A stretch of 64,000 nucleotides of DNA from Myxococcales bacterium (GTDB taxonomy: Bacteria; Myxococcota_A; Polyangia; Polyangiales; Houyiibacteriaceae): assembly GCA_019637115.1 (NCBI GenBank), contig JAHBWH010000023.1:1-64000 (forward strand), in the 5' to 3' direction. Below are positions 1 to 9,035 of the stretch, piece by piece; position 1 is the first letter of the stretch; every line of letters starts with the position of its first letter. The notes below the pieces were generated by a model, which saw nothing but the letters and a program-made list of their open reading frames with translations, did no database searches and had not been told where the DNA came from. The position numbers and the translations under genes were made by a program.

Positions 1-51
1 TCGGACTCGGACTCGGACTCGGACCCGGACTCGGACTCGGACTCGGACTCG
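1..51 (+). repeat. (TCGGAC)n hexamer array inside the prepilin peptidase frame
   Basis: About eight hexamers of TCGGAC with one CCGGAC variant. In frame they encode a Ser-Asp run. The array continues off the left edge, so its full length is unknown. It is the first of many related arrays in the window. Confidence 0.85.
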
Positions 52-180
52 GAGCACACGGGCAGCCCTTCGAGCTCCCGACTCCGGATGCCGTTCGGAC
101 CCTTCCTCGCGCTCGCGGCGCTCGAGTGGCTCTTCTTCGGCGACGTCCTCACGGAGTGGTTCCTCGCGCTCTTCGACTGA
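1..180 (+). CDS. Prepilin peptidase, C-terminal fragment
   Basis: The reading frame is open from the window edge to the TGA at 178-180. The last 30 residues begin MPFGPFLALAALEWLFFG, which matches the final membrane helix of type IV prepilin leader peptidases (PilD, peptidase family A24); that family typically has a (I/L/M)PFGPFLALGA motif there. The family cleaves and N-methylates prepilins at the inner membrane. The catalytic aspartates would lie upstream of the window, so activity cannot be judged. Unusually, the in-frame sequence before this helix is a run of Ser-Asp repeats (bases 1-51) followed by a Ser-rich linker, where the family normally has a short loop. An ATG at 88 could be read as a start but would leave only one helix, so I treat it as internal. 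Confidence 0.7.
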   Translation, partial: SDSDSDSDPDSDSDSDSEHTGSPSSSRLRMPFGPFLALAALEWLFFGDVLTEWFLALFD

Positions 181-226
181 GGCGTCCGCTCCGACGAGGG
201 TCGCTCCTCCGCGACTGTACGCGGAC

Positions 227-474
227 CGTCACGTGAGGGCGCCGTGCGCCGAGCGTCACGTGAGGGCACCCGTGCGCGGAGCGTCACGTGAAGACACCGT
301 GCGGAGCGTCACGTGAAGACACCGTGCGGAGCGTCACGTGAGGGCACCCGTGCGCGGAGCGTCACATGAAGACACCGTGCGGAGCGTCACGTGAAGACAC
401 CGCGCGGAGCGTCACGCGAAGACACCGTGCGCGGAGCGTCACGTGGAGACACCGTGCGCGGAGCGTCACGTGAG
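227..474. repeat. Tandem array of ten 25-28 bp units with a CACGTG core
   Basis: Ten copies of a unit centred on CGTCACGTG start at 227, 254, 282, 307, 332, 360, 385, 410, 437 and 464. Spacing alternates between 25 and 27-28 bp because some units read GTGCGG and others GTGCGCGG. Two copies have a mutated core (CACATG at 360, CACGCG at 410). The array fills the space between the convergent prepilin peptidase and proB genes, and its last copy contains the proB stop codon. The core is a perfect palindrome, which is compatible with a binding site, but no regulator is implied by the context. Confidence 0.9.
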
Positions 475-1569
475 GACGAGGTCGTCTCGATGGACGATGA
501 CCCCCGAGCCTGGGCGTCCGAGCCGCGCCTCGACGTGCTCCCGCTTCGCGCCCGCGAGCCGCGCCACGTCGAGCGTCGCGTAACGCGCGAGGCCCCGAGC
601 GAGCTCGGTGCCCGCGACGGTGAGCACGCGGACCGCGTCGCCGGGCTCGAAGTCCCCTCGAACCCCGATGACGCCCGCGGGGAGCAAGCTCGCCTTGCCG
701 CTCTTGAGCGCGGCCTCTGCGCCAGCGTCCACGAGGATCTCGCCACGTGGCCTCAGCGTGTACGCGATCCAGTGTTTGCGGCTCGGCAGCCGCGCGCCCT
801 GCGGCAAGAAGAGCGTGCCGACGTCGTCCCCGGCGACGATCCGCGTGAGCGTGTCGGCGCCGTCGGGGCGTTCGACGGACGCGATGAGCACGGGCACGCC
901 GCGCAGGGTCGCGCGGCGCGCGGCCTCGACCTTGGAGGCCATCCCGCCCAGACCCACGTCGTCGGTCGGCGCGCGGAGGAAGCGGGCGACCTCGTCCACG
1001 TCGTAGACCACCGGCACCCGGACACCCTCGGCGTCGAGCACTCCGTCCACGTCGGTCATCAGCACGAGCAGGTCGGCCCCCACGAGCGTGGCGACCATCG
1101 CGGCGAGCTGGTCGTTGTCGCCGAACTTGATCTCGTCGACGGCGACGGTGTCGTTCTCGTTGATGATGGGGACCGCGCCGAGCTCGAGGAGCGCGTCGAG
1201 CGCGCGTCGTGCGTTGAGGTATCGATCGCGATCGCCGAGGTCGGCGTGCGTGAGGAGGACCTGCGCGGCGGGGAGCCCGTGCGGCTCGAAGGCGTCTTCC
1301 CAGGCCCGCACGAGGCGCGATTGGCCCGCGGCGGCCGCCGCCTGCAGCCTCGGGATGTCCTTGGGGCGTGCGTCGAGCCCGAGGCGCGCGCGGCCGAGCG
1401 CGATGGCGCCCGACGACACCAGCACGACCGAGCGCCCGTCCGCACGCAGCGCCGCGATCTCGGCCGCGAGGCGCTCGAAGCGGCCCGGCGCGACGAGCGA
1501 GCGCGAGCCGACCTTCACGACGACGCGGCGGGCTTCTGCGAGGGAGGCGCGGAGGTTGGGCTCGGTCAT
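466..1569 (-). CDS. proB: Glutamate 5-kinase
   Basis: Glutamate 5-kinase phosphorylates L-glutamate to gamma-glutamyl phosphate, the first step of proline synthesis, in the cytoplasm. The protein is 367 residues, the same length as the E. coli enzyme. The amino acid kinase domain shows the N-terminal KVGSRSLV loop (about 19-26), INENDTV (136-142) and FGDNDQL (149-155). A C-terminal PUA-like domain begins near residue 275. The frame is open further upstream, but the ATG at 1569 (MTEPNLRA) gives the family N-terminus. It is the last gene of a probable minus-strand unit with the two genes at 1763-2874, although 193 bp containing a duplicated hairpin element separate it from them. No proA is seen in the window. 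The final codons run into a tandem repeat array. Confidence 0.95.
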   Translation of the reverse strand: MTEPNLRASLAEARRVVVKVGSRSLVAPGRFERLAAEIAALRADGRSVVLVSSGAIALGRARLGLDARPKDIPRLQAAAAAGQSRLVRAWEDAFEPHGLPAAQVLLTHADLGDRDRYLNARRALDALLELGAVPIINENDTVAVDEIKFGDNDQLAAMVATLVGADLLVLMTDVDGVLDAEGVRVPVVYDVDEVARFLRAPTDDVGLGGMASKVEAARRATLRGVPVLIASVERPDGADTLTRIVAGDDVGTLFLPQGARLPSRKHWIAYTLRPRGEILVDAGAEAALKSGKASLLPAGVIGVRGDFEPGDAVRVLTVAGTELARGLARYATLDVARLAGAKREHVEARLGRPGSGVIVHRDDLVLT

Positions 1570-1584
1570 GGCTCGGATCCGTCG

Positions 1585-1710
1585 AAGCGCTCCGCTCGGA
1601 GCGGCGTGTGCTGGGGGAGGTTCGGCTCGGCTTCGCCGAGCGCTGCTCGAAAGAGCTCCGCTCGGAGCGGCGTGTGCCGGGGGAGGTTCGGCTCGGCTTC
1701 GCCGAGCGCA
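1585..1710. repeat. 66-bp direct repeat with two hairpins per copy, upstream of proB
   Basis: Two nearly identical copies (about 1585-1649 and 1651-1710, period 66 bp) lie in the gap upstream of proB. Each has GCTCC-GCTC-GGAGC and a stronger GCTCGGC-TTC-GCCGAGC stem of 7 bp. They would be transcribed in the proB leader if the upstream genes are co-transcribed. An attenuator, RNA-processing or REP-like role is possible; none is shown. Confidence 0.8.
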
Positions 1711-1762
1711 GGGGGCCTCTCGACAGAGCCCCAGGAGGAGAGCGAGAGACTCGGGGAGGCCC

Positions 1763-2404
1763 TCAAGGGGCCGTCTCGCTCGCGCCGAGAGCGTCGAACG
1801 GCGAGGCCGCGTCGAAGTCTCGCGCGAGCGCGTCGAAGAGATCGCCAGGCACGTCGGCGGCGGCGTCGAGCAGCGCGTCGACGACGCGCTCGATGGGGGT
1901 TCGGTCTTCCAGCTCTTCGCCCACGATGGCGCGCCCCGTCCGCTGCGCCACCGTGACGCCGCCTCGGGGCAAGCCGACGAGCGTCTTCCATGCGGCGCCG
2001 CGGCGCGCGGCCGCGACGGCGGCGACGATGGCGCGGGCCTCGTCGGCGCCGAGCGGGGCGTGCGCACGACGCGCGCGGCGCCCGAGGTGCCGATCGAGGA
2101 GCCGGGCGTCCACGAGCACACCGAGGGCGGCCTCGACGCGCTGGGCGACGAGGAGCGGCGCGGCGATTCGCGCGGTCATCGCGCCGACGACGCGGCGCGC
2201 GATCCCTCCGGGGGTCACCGCCTCGGGGGGACGGGCGAGGATCGCGCGGGCCTCGCGGGTCAACCGGACGCTGCGGGCGTGCGCGACGCGTCGGAGCGCC
2301 GCGCCGCGCACGAGCTGCAGCGCGCGAGGGGCGAGCAGGGGCACGGGGAGCGAGCTGACGACGGCGGCGGCCAACGCGTGCGCTCCGACGGGCGGCGAGG
2401 TCAT
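1763..2404 (-). CDS. Protein of unknown function
   Basis: A 213-residue Ala/Arg-rich protein that I do not recognise. It has no signal peptide and no convincing membrane helix. The N-terminal half is basic (RVAHARSVRLTREAR) and the C-terminal end is acidic (the last ~50 residues are rich in Asp). The ATG start at 2404 lies 5 bp after the stop codon of the upstream lipoprotein gene, so the two are probably translated from one transcript. It runs in the same direction as proB, 193 bp further on. No catalytic motif is visible. Confidence 0.6.
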   Translation of the reverse strand: MTSPPVGAHALAAAVVSSLPVPLLAPRALQLVRGAALRRVAHARSVRLTREARAILARPPEAVTPGGIARRVVGAMTARIAAPLLVAQRVEAALGVLVDARLLDRHLGRRARRAHAPLGADEARAIVAAVAAARRGAAWKTLVGLPRGGVTVAQRTGRAIVGEELEDRTPIERVVDALLDAAADVPGDLFDALARDFDAASPFDALGASETAP

Positions 2405-2409
2405 GAGGC

Positions 2410-2874
2410 TCAGATGCCGAGGTCGATCACGTCGACCCGTGCGTGGCTCGAGACGTCTTCGTCATCGGGATCGTCGAGGGACGACTCCCGAACCCGCTCG
2501 CCATCGAGCGGGACGAGGTCCGTGCTCCGAACCCCGCGCTCGCCGCAAGCGTTCGCGCGTGTGTTTCCCTCCGAGGCGCAGGGGTCGCCGCGGCGGTAGT
2601 TGCGTGCCCCGAGGAGAAAGCTGCAGTCGGTCACGGTCGCGAGGCACGCGTACTCGTTCCGGACCCCACGGTGGCATCGCTTGCCCTTCTCCTCGCGCCA
2701 CTCCATGGCGGCGAGGCAGCCCCAGAGGCAGTTGCGCTCGGCGAGGTCGCCACCGCACGTGAAGATGTACTGGTCGCAGTAGGCTTCGCACGCCTCCTGC
2801 GGTCCCGGTGCCGAGCAGGCGGCGAGGGACACGGCGAGGGACGCGGCGAGGGGCAGGACGGCGGCGAGACGCAC
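2410..2874 (-). CDS. Small Cys-rich lipoprotein
   Basis: A 154-residue predicted lipoprotein. The GTG start gives a typical signal peptide, with lipobox SLAAC placing the lipidated Cys near residue 20. The mature part has about eight more cysteines in a pattern such as CEAYCDQYIFTC and CLWGCLAAM, suggesting a small disulfide-stabilised periplasmic or surface domain like those common in myxobacteria. The C-terminus is acidic. It is the first gene of the unit that continues with the unknown protein 5 bp downstream. Function is not known. Confidence 0.7.
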   Translation of the reverse strand: MRLAAVLPLAASLAVSLAACSAPGPQEACEAYCDQYIFTCGGDLAERNCLWGCLAAMEWREEKGKRCHRGVRNEYACLATVTDCSFLLGARNYRRGDPCASEGNTRANACGERGVRSTDLVPLDGERVRESSLDDPDDEDVSSHARVDVIDLGI

Positions 2875-2940
2875 GCTCGCACGTTACGGCATTCGACCGA
2901 GGCGCGCCAAAGCCGAAAACTCGACCCTCCGGGCCGGCCC

Positions 2941-3732
2941 ATGCGACCAGGAGTCATGTCGCCCGTCCCGCGCGACCTCCGCGGCCACAGCCTCCGAGAG
3001 GTGCTCTCGGCGCTCGCGCGCGTCGACGCCGAGGGGGAGCTCTCTTGTGTCGACTCGAGCGGGCGGAGACATCGCCTGCTGCTGCGTGGCGGACGGCTCG
3101 TCGCGGTGCACGTCGAGGGGCGATTCGACCCGCTGCTGGCGCGCCTCCGCCGGAGCGGCGTCCTCGACGAAGCGGCGCACCGGAGGGCCCTCGAGGCCCT
3201 CGCGTCGAGCGAGCGGCGCGCGGGAGAGCTCGCGCGGCGCGAGGGCGCGGACCCTCGCGCGATCGACGAGGCGGTCGACCGGCAGCAGACGGCGGCGCTC
3301 GAGGCGCTCGCGAGGCGTGTCGACGGGACGTCGGCGCGCCTCGCCTTCGAGCCCCGGGTCGTCGTCGCCCGCGAGGTCGTGAGCTGGCGCCGCCCCGCCC
3401 ACCGAGCTCCCTGCGCGACCAGCGAGCCCCCGACCCGCCGAGCTCCCGGCTCGACCAGCGAGCCCCCGACCCGCCGAGCTCCCGGCTCGACCAGCGAGCC
3501 CCCGACCCACGGAGCCCCCCGCTCGACCGCTGACCCACGCCGCGCTCCCCGCGCCGCTCCGCTCGTCGAGCCGCCGCCCGCGATGGATCGCGCGACCTTC
3601 CGCCGCTTGGTGCGCGAGCTACACCCCGACCTCCACGGGCACCTCCCCGCCGACGAGCGCGCGCGTCGTGCGGCCCGCCTCGCCGAGCTCACCGCCCGTC
3701 ACGGGCGTGATCGGCGCGCACCCGGACGGTGA
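2941..3732 (+). CDS. DUF4388-like protein with a C-terminal J-domain-like segment
   Basis: About 263 residues from the ATG at 2941; an in-frame ATG at 2956 (MSPVPRD) is an equally good start. The N-terminal part (about 6-110) resembles DUF4388/PATAN-type domains found in myxobacterial signalling proteins (LREVLSALARVDAEGEL, then GGRLVAVH). A Pro/Ser/Thr linker made of a 12-residue repeat follows. The C-terminus has FRRLVRELHPDLHG with an HPD triplet at 228-230 and a following helix, as in J-domains that stimulate Hsp70. The J-like segment is short and lacks a clear helix I, so a true cochaperone role is inference. The last codons are duplicated downstream. Confidence 0.75.
   Translation: MRPGVMSPVPRDLRGHSLREVLSALARVDAEGELSCVDSSGRRHRLLLRGGRLVAVHVEGRFDPLLARLRRSGVLDEAAHRRALEALASSERRAGELARREGADPRAIDEAVDRQQTAALEALARRVDGTSARLAFEPRVVVAREVVSWRRPAHRAPCATSEPPTRRAPGSTSEPPTRRAPGSTSEPPTHGAPRSTADPRRAPRAAPLVEPPPAMDRATFRRLVRELHPDLHGHLPADERARRAARLAELTARHGRDRRAPGR
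3405..3541 (+). repeat. 36-bp tandem repeat within the DUF4388/J gene
   Basis: Units begin at 3405, 3441 and 3477, with a degenerate partial copy from 3513. Each 36-bp unit encodes 12 residues (APGSTSEPPTRR), forming a flexible linker between the two domains. The unit length keeps the frame. Confidence 0.9.
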
Positions 3733-3840
3733 GCTCGGCTGGAGCCTGAGCTCGATCGCGCGGGCCGCCTCGCCGGGCTCATGGGCGTGTTCGGCGCGCA
3801 CCCGGACGGTGCGCTCGGCCAGAGCCCAGAGCTCGATCGC
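3671..3840. repeat. Tandem duplication covering the 3' end of the DUF4388/J gene
   Basis: Bases 3671-3760, holding the last ~20 codons of the gene at 2941-3732 plus its stop and flank, are copied at 3761-3840 with a 10-bp deletion. The shared word TCGGCGCGCACCCGGACGGT occurs at 3711 and 3791. The second copy is non-coding for this gene and abuts the stop of the convergent VWA gene. Confidence 0.85.
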
Positions 3841-3851
3841 GGCCGCGTGCG

Positions 3852-5033
3852 TCAGCGACCGCGGAGCAGGTGCGCCATCGCCTCGCCGAGGCCTTCGAGC
3901 GTGAGCGGGAACATGTCGAAGACCGAGCGGACGTGCTCGATCGTGTTCCCCTCCCAGTAGCGCGGCGGCTCGGGGTTGAGCCACACGCTCTTGCGGAAGT
4001 GGTTGCGCAGCCGCATCAGCCACGTGATGCCCTCGGCGCGCTCTTCGCCGTCGTGCGAGATCGCGCCTCCCGCGCTCAGCAGCTCGTAGGGCGCCATCAG
4101 CGCGTCGCCGACGCAGATGAGCTTGTAGTGCGGGCCGCACTCGTGGAGGAGATCGTTGACGCGGATCGGGTCGGTGAAGCGCTCGGTCTCGTAGACGCGC
4201 CCATAGACGCAGTTGTGGAAGTAGTAGGTGCGCAGCTCCTTGAAGTGCGTCGACTTCTTCGCCGCGCTGAAGAGGCGCGAGCAGAGCAGCGCGAAGGGAT
4301 CCATCGAGCCGCCCACGTCCATCATCAGGATGACGCGCGTGTTCGGGCGCCGCGGCGGCCTGACGACCACCTCGAGCTCGCCCGCGTTCTTCGCCGTCGC
4401 GGCGATGGTTCCGTCGAGGTCGAGCTCCTCGTCGCCGCCGGCGCGCGCGTAGGTGCGGAGCTTGCGGAGCGCGATCTGCATCTGCCGGACGTCGAGCGTG
4501 AGGTCTTGCCGGTAGCCGGCGTAGAGGCGCGCGTCGGCGGTGCGGATCGCGCTGCGCCCGCCGCCCGGCCCTCCGACGCGGATGCCCGCGCGCTTCGCCT
4601 TGCCGCTGTGGCCGAAGGGCGAGGTGCCGGCCGTGCCGATCCATTTGTTGCCGCCGTCGTGCCGCTCCTTCTGCTCGCGCAGTCGCTCCTCGAAGAGGCG
4701 CTCGAGCTCCTCCGGGTCGAGGTTCTCCAGCAGCGCGCGCTCCTCCTCGGTGAGCTCGCCTTCGATCTGCGCGGCGTCGCGCAGCCATTGCAGCAGGTCG
4801 TCCTTCAGCTCCTTGGACGCGACCTCGACGCCGCGGAAGACCTTGAGGAACGCCTGGTCGAAGTCGTCGAGGTGGCCCTCGCGGTGGACGAAGAGCGCAC
4901 GCGCGACGTGATAGAAGCCGTCGAGGCTCTGCTGGTGCAGCCCTGCCTCCAGCGCGCGCGCGAGCTGCACGGCCTCCGTCGTGCCGACCGGCACCCCCCG
5001 CGCGCGCAGCTCGTAGAGGAAGGGCAAGAACAT
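3852..5033 (-). CDS. VWA domain protein, CoxE-like
   Basis: A 393-residue cytoplasmic protein with a von Willebrand factor A domain in its C-terminal half. The metal-ion-dependent adhesion site reads DVGGS (D239, G241, S243). The N-terminal half (MFLPFLYELRARGVPVG, then a helical acidic region around 95-125) matches the CoxE-like/VWA family that is paired with MoxR AAA ATPases. The MoxR gene ends 7 bp upstream of this start, so they form an operon. In known MoxR-VWA pairs the two act together as a chaperone that inserts cofactors or remodels enzymes; the target here is not evident. Its 3' end abuts the duplicated tail of the convergent gene. Confidence 0.9.
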   Translation of the reverse strand: MFLPFLYELRARGVPVGTTEAVQLARALEAGLHQQSLDGFYHVARALFVHREGHLDDFDQAFLKVFRGVEVASKELKDDLLQWLRDAAQIEGELTEEERALLENLDPEELERLFEERLREQKERHDGGNKWIGTAGTSPFGHSGKAKRAGIRVGGPGGGRSAIRTADARLYAGYRQDLTLDVRQMQIALRKLRTYARAGGDEELDLDGTIAATAKNAGELEVVVRPPRRPNTRVILMMDVGGSMDPFALLCSRLFSAAKKSTHFKELRTYYFHNCVYGRVYETERFTDPIRVNDLLHECGPHYKLICVGDALMAPYELLSAGGAISHDGEERAEGITWLMRLRNHFRKSVWLNPEPPRYWEGNTIEHVRSVFDMFPLTLEGLGEAMAHLLRGR

Positions 5034-5040
5034 CGCGTGC

Positions 5041-5880
5041 TCAGCTCCGCCACCGCCCGCCGCCGGCGAGCTGGTCGGCGAAGGCGACGAGATCCTGCTC
5101 CTTCTTGAGGAGCGTGCCGAGGAAGGGCAGGGCGGCAGAGAGCTTCACGTCAGCGACGCCCGCGGCGCGGAGGACGGCGATCCAGTCCACGAGCTCGCTC
5201 GTGCTGGGGCGCTTGCGCAAGCGCTTCATCGTGCGGAGCTCGTAGAAGGCCTCGATCGCCTGCTCGGCGAGGCGCTCGTCGAGATCCGGGTGGTGGACCC
5301 GCAGGATCCCCGCCATCAGCTCGGGCGTCGGGAAGTCGATGAAGTGGAACACGCAGCGCCGGAGGAAGGCGTCGGGCAGCTCTTTCTCCGCGTTGCTCGT
5401 GATGATCACGACCGGACGCTGCCGCGCGACGACCTCCTCTTGGAGCTCGTCGATGAAGAAGCGCATCCGGTCGAGCTCGTTCAGCAGGTCGTTCGGGAAC
5501 TCGACGTCCGCTTTGTCGATCTCGTCGATGAGCAGCACGACGCGACGCTCCGAGGCGAAGGCCTCGCCCATCGGGCCGAGCTTGATGTACTGCCGGATGT
5601 CTCCGACGTCCTTGTCCTGAAAGCGCGAGTCGTAGAGGCGCTGCACCGTGTCGTAGACGTAGAGCCCGTCTTGGGCGCGGGTCGTGCTCTTCACGTTCCA
5701 GCGGATCAGCGGGAGATCCAGCGCCTCGGACGCGGCCTCGGCGAGCAAGGTCTTGCCCGTCCCCGGCTCGCCTCGTACGAGCAGGGGGCGCTCGAGGACG
5801 AGCGCGCAGTTGACGGCGGCCTCGAGGGCGTCACTCGTGAGGTAGGTGGTGGTGCCGCGGAAGCGAGCGAAATCGGACAT
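5041..5880 (-). CDS. MoxR-family AAA+ ATPase
   Basis: A 279-residue ATPase. Walker A is GEPGTGKT (37-44), Walker B is VVLLIDEID (about 114-122), and sensor 1 is ITSNAEKELPDAFLRRC with its arginine finger region. This is the MoxR subgroup, hexameric ATPases that work with a VWA partner. The frame stays open upstream to 5970, but the ATG at 5880 (MSDFARFRGT) fits the family and avoids overlapping the divergent gene that starts at 5915. The VWA gene follows after 7 bp. The 34-bp gap to the divergent gene must hold both translation signals. Confidence 0.93.
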   Translation of the reverse strand: MSDFARFRGTTTYLTSDALEAAVNCALVLERPLLVRGEPGTGKTLLAEAASEALDLPLIRWNVKSTTRAQDGLYVYDTVQRLYDSRFQDKDVGDIRQYIKLGPMGEAFASERRVVLLIDEIDKADVEFPNDLLNELDRMRFFIDELQEEVVARQRPVVIITSNAEKELPDAFLRRCVFHFIDFPTPELMAGILRVHHPDLDERLAEQAIEAFYELRTMKRLRKRPSTSELVDWIAVLRAAGVADVKLSAALPFLGTLLKKEQDLVAFADQLAGGGRWRS

Positions 5881-5914
5881 CGTGGGGATCACCTGGGCGA
5901 GGGGAGAAGGCTCG

Positions 5915-6901
5915 ATGCGTGGTCGTAGCCCGCAGTCGAGCGTTTCTGAATCGTCGTTCAACTCTACCACCCGGGCACGTGGGCGCTACCCCTCGGTGCT
6001 CGCGCTCCTCGGCGCGCTCGTGATCGGGTGCGGGCGCTGCGGCGAGCCGGGGCCCACGGTCGAGGGCCCACACCCCTACGTGCGCTGCGGGGAGATGGCG
6101 CTGACGGAGGGGCGCTTCGGCAGCGACGGCGTGACCTTCGACGTCGACGGGCGGACCGTCCGCCTCGCGGGTGCCTCGCGGCTGCTCGTGCTCGCGGCGA
6201 CCGACGCGACCCCTGCCGCGCTCGCGGGCGCGCCGGTGTTGCCGACGCTCGTCCTCGGGGGCTTCGGCCGCGACGAGGCGCAGGCGCGCGCGCTGCTCGA
6301 GGCGCTCGGCCCGCGGCCCGCGCTCCTGCTCGCGGGCGGCGAGGACGAGCCCGCCGCGATCGAAGCCGCCCTCCGCGGGCTCTCAGGACGCCAGCGCGTC
6401 GCGCACATCTCGGGGGCCCACCGCCTCGAGACGCCGCACGGGACGTTCGTGATCCTCCCCGGCGCCCCCAACGGCCGCTACGCGCGCGGGAGCCGGGCCT
6501 GTGGCTTCTCGGACGCCGACGTCGCTGCGCGAGCGTCGAGCCTCGGGCCGGCCGAGGGCGAGCGCCGATGGCTGCTGTCGTGGGCAGCGCCTTCGGGCGG
6601 CGGAGAGCACGCGCCGGACCGAGGGTTCGGCGGCGTGCGTGTAGGATCGGACGAGGTCGCGACGCTCGCGCGACAGACCGGCGCGCGCGGGGGCCTCTTC
6701 GCCTGGCCGCGGACCACCGCGGGGCTCGCGTCGGCTGGGGAGGGTGCCCGTGAGGTGCCGGTCGGCGAGGCCGCCGAGGACCTCGCGGTCGTGGTCCCGC
6801 TCGCGGGCGCGGCGACGGAACGATTCGACGGAAGCCTCCTCCGCGCATCGTGGCTCGTCCTCGAGCTCGGCCCGGAGGGGCTGCGGGTCGTGGGCGAGTA
6901 G
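5915..6901 (+). CDS. Putative lipoprotein of unknown function
   Basis: A 328-residue protein. The ATG at 5915 is preceded by GGAGAAGG at a good distance. The N-terminus is long and polar for a signal peptide (about 27 residues before the hydrophobic stretch SVLALLGALVIGC), but VIGC is a plausible lipobox. The mature part has a repeated alpha/beta look (LLVLAATDA, TLVLGGFG, ALLLAGGEDE, FVILPGAP), which could be a degenerate metallophosphoesterase-like fold; no complete metal-binding motif is visible, so I leave it unassigned. It is divergent from the MoxR gene and is followed by a 16-bp repeat array. Confidence 0.6.
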   Translation: MRGRSPQSSVSESSFNSTTRARGRYPSVLALLGALVIGCGRCGEPGPTVEGPHPYVRCGEMALTEGRFGSDGVTFDVDGRTVRLAGASRLLVLAATDATPAALAGAPVLPTLVLGGFGRDEAQARALLEALGPRPALLLAGGEDEPAAIEAALRGLSGRQRVAHISGAHRLETPHGTFVILPGAPNGRYARGSRACGFSDADVAARASSLGPAEGERRWLLSWAAPSGGGEHAPDRGFGGVRVGSDEVATLARQTGARGGLFAWPRTTAGLASAGEGAREVPVGEAAEDLAVVVPLAGAATERFDGSLLRASWLVLELGPEGLRVVGE

Positions 6902-6914
6902 GACACCGGACGCC

Positions 6915-6972
6915 GCGCTACCGACGACGTGCGCTACCGACGACGTGCGCTACCGACGACGTGCGCTACCGA
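6915..6972. repeat. 16-bp tandem repeat, 3.6 copies
   Basis: The unit GCGCTACCGACGACGT starts at 6915, 6931 and 6947, with a partial fourth copy at 6963-6972. It occupies the gap between the convergent genes ending at 6901 and 6992. Whether it acts as a terminator is unknown; it has no strong stem. Confidence 0.9.
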
Positions 6973-6991
6973 CTTGCTGGTCCGAGCCCGC

Positions 6992-8920
<1,929 letters not shown>

Positions 8921-9035
8921 GGATTTTCCGACCGCGAGTCTAGCGGTACCCTTGGGAACTTCAAAGCAAGCCGTCACCCGAGGCTCGTGAGCGCACGAAA
9001 CGTCTTCGGGGTCTGGCCGACTGTCTGGCACCACG

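Noticed and set aside
227-474. Possible CRISPR array
   Set aside because: Units are contiguous with no unique spacers, and no cas genes are nearby. It is a simple tandem array.
8921-9035. Sigma-54 promoter before the lipase gene
   Set aside because: TGGCAC occurs near the start, but no TTGC at the required spacing follows.
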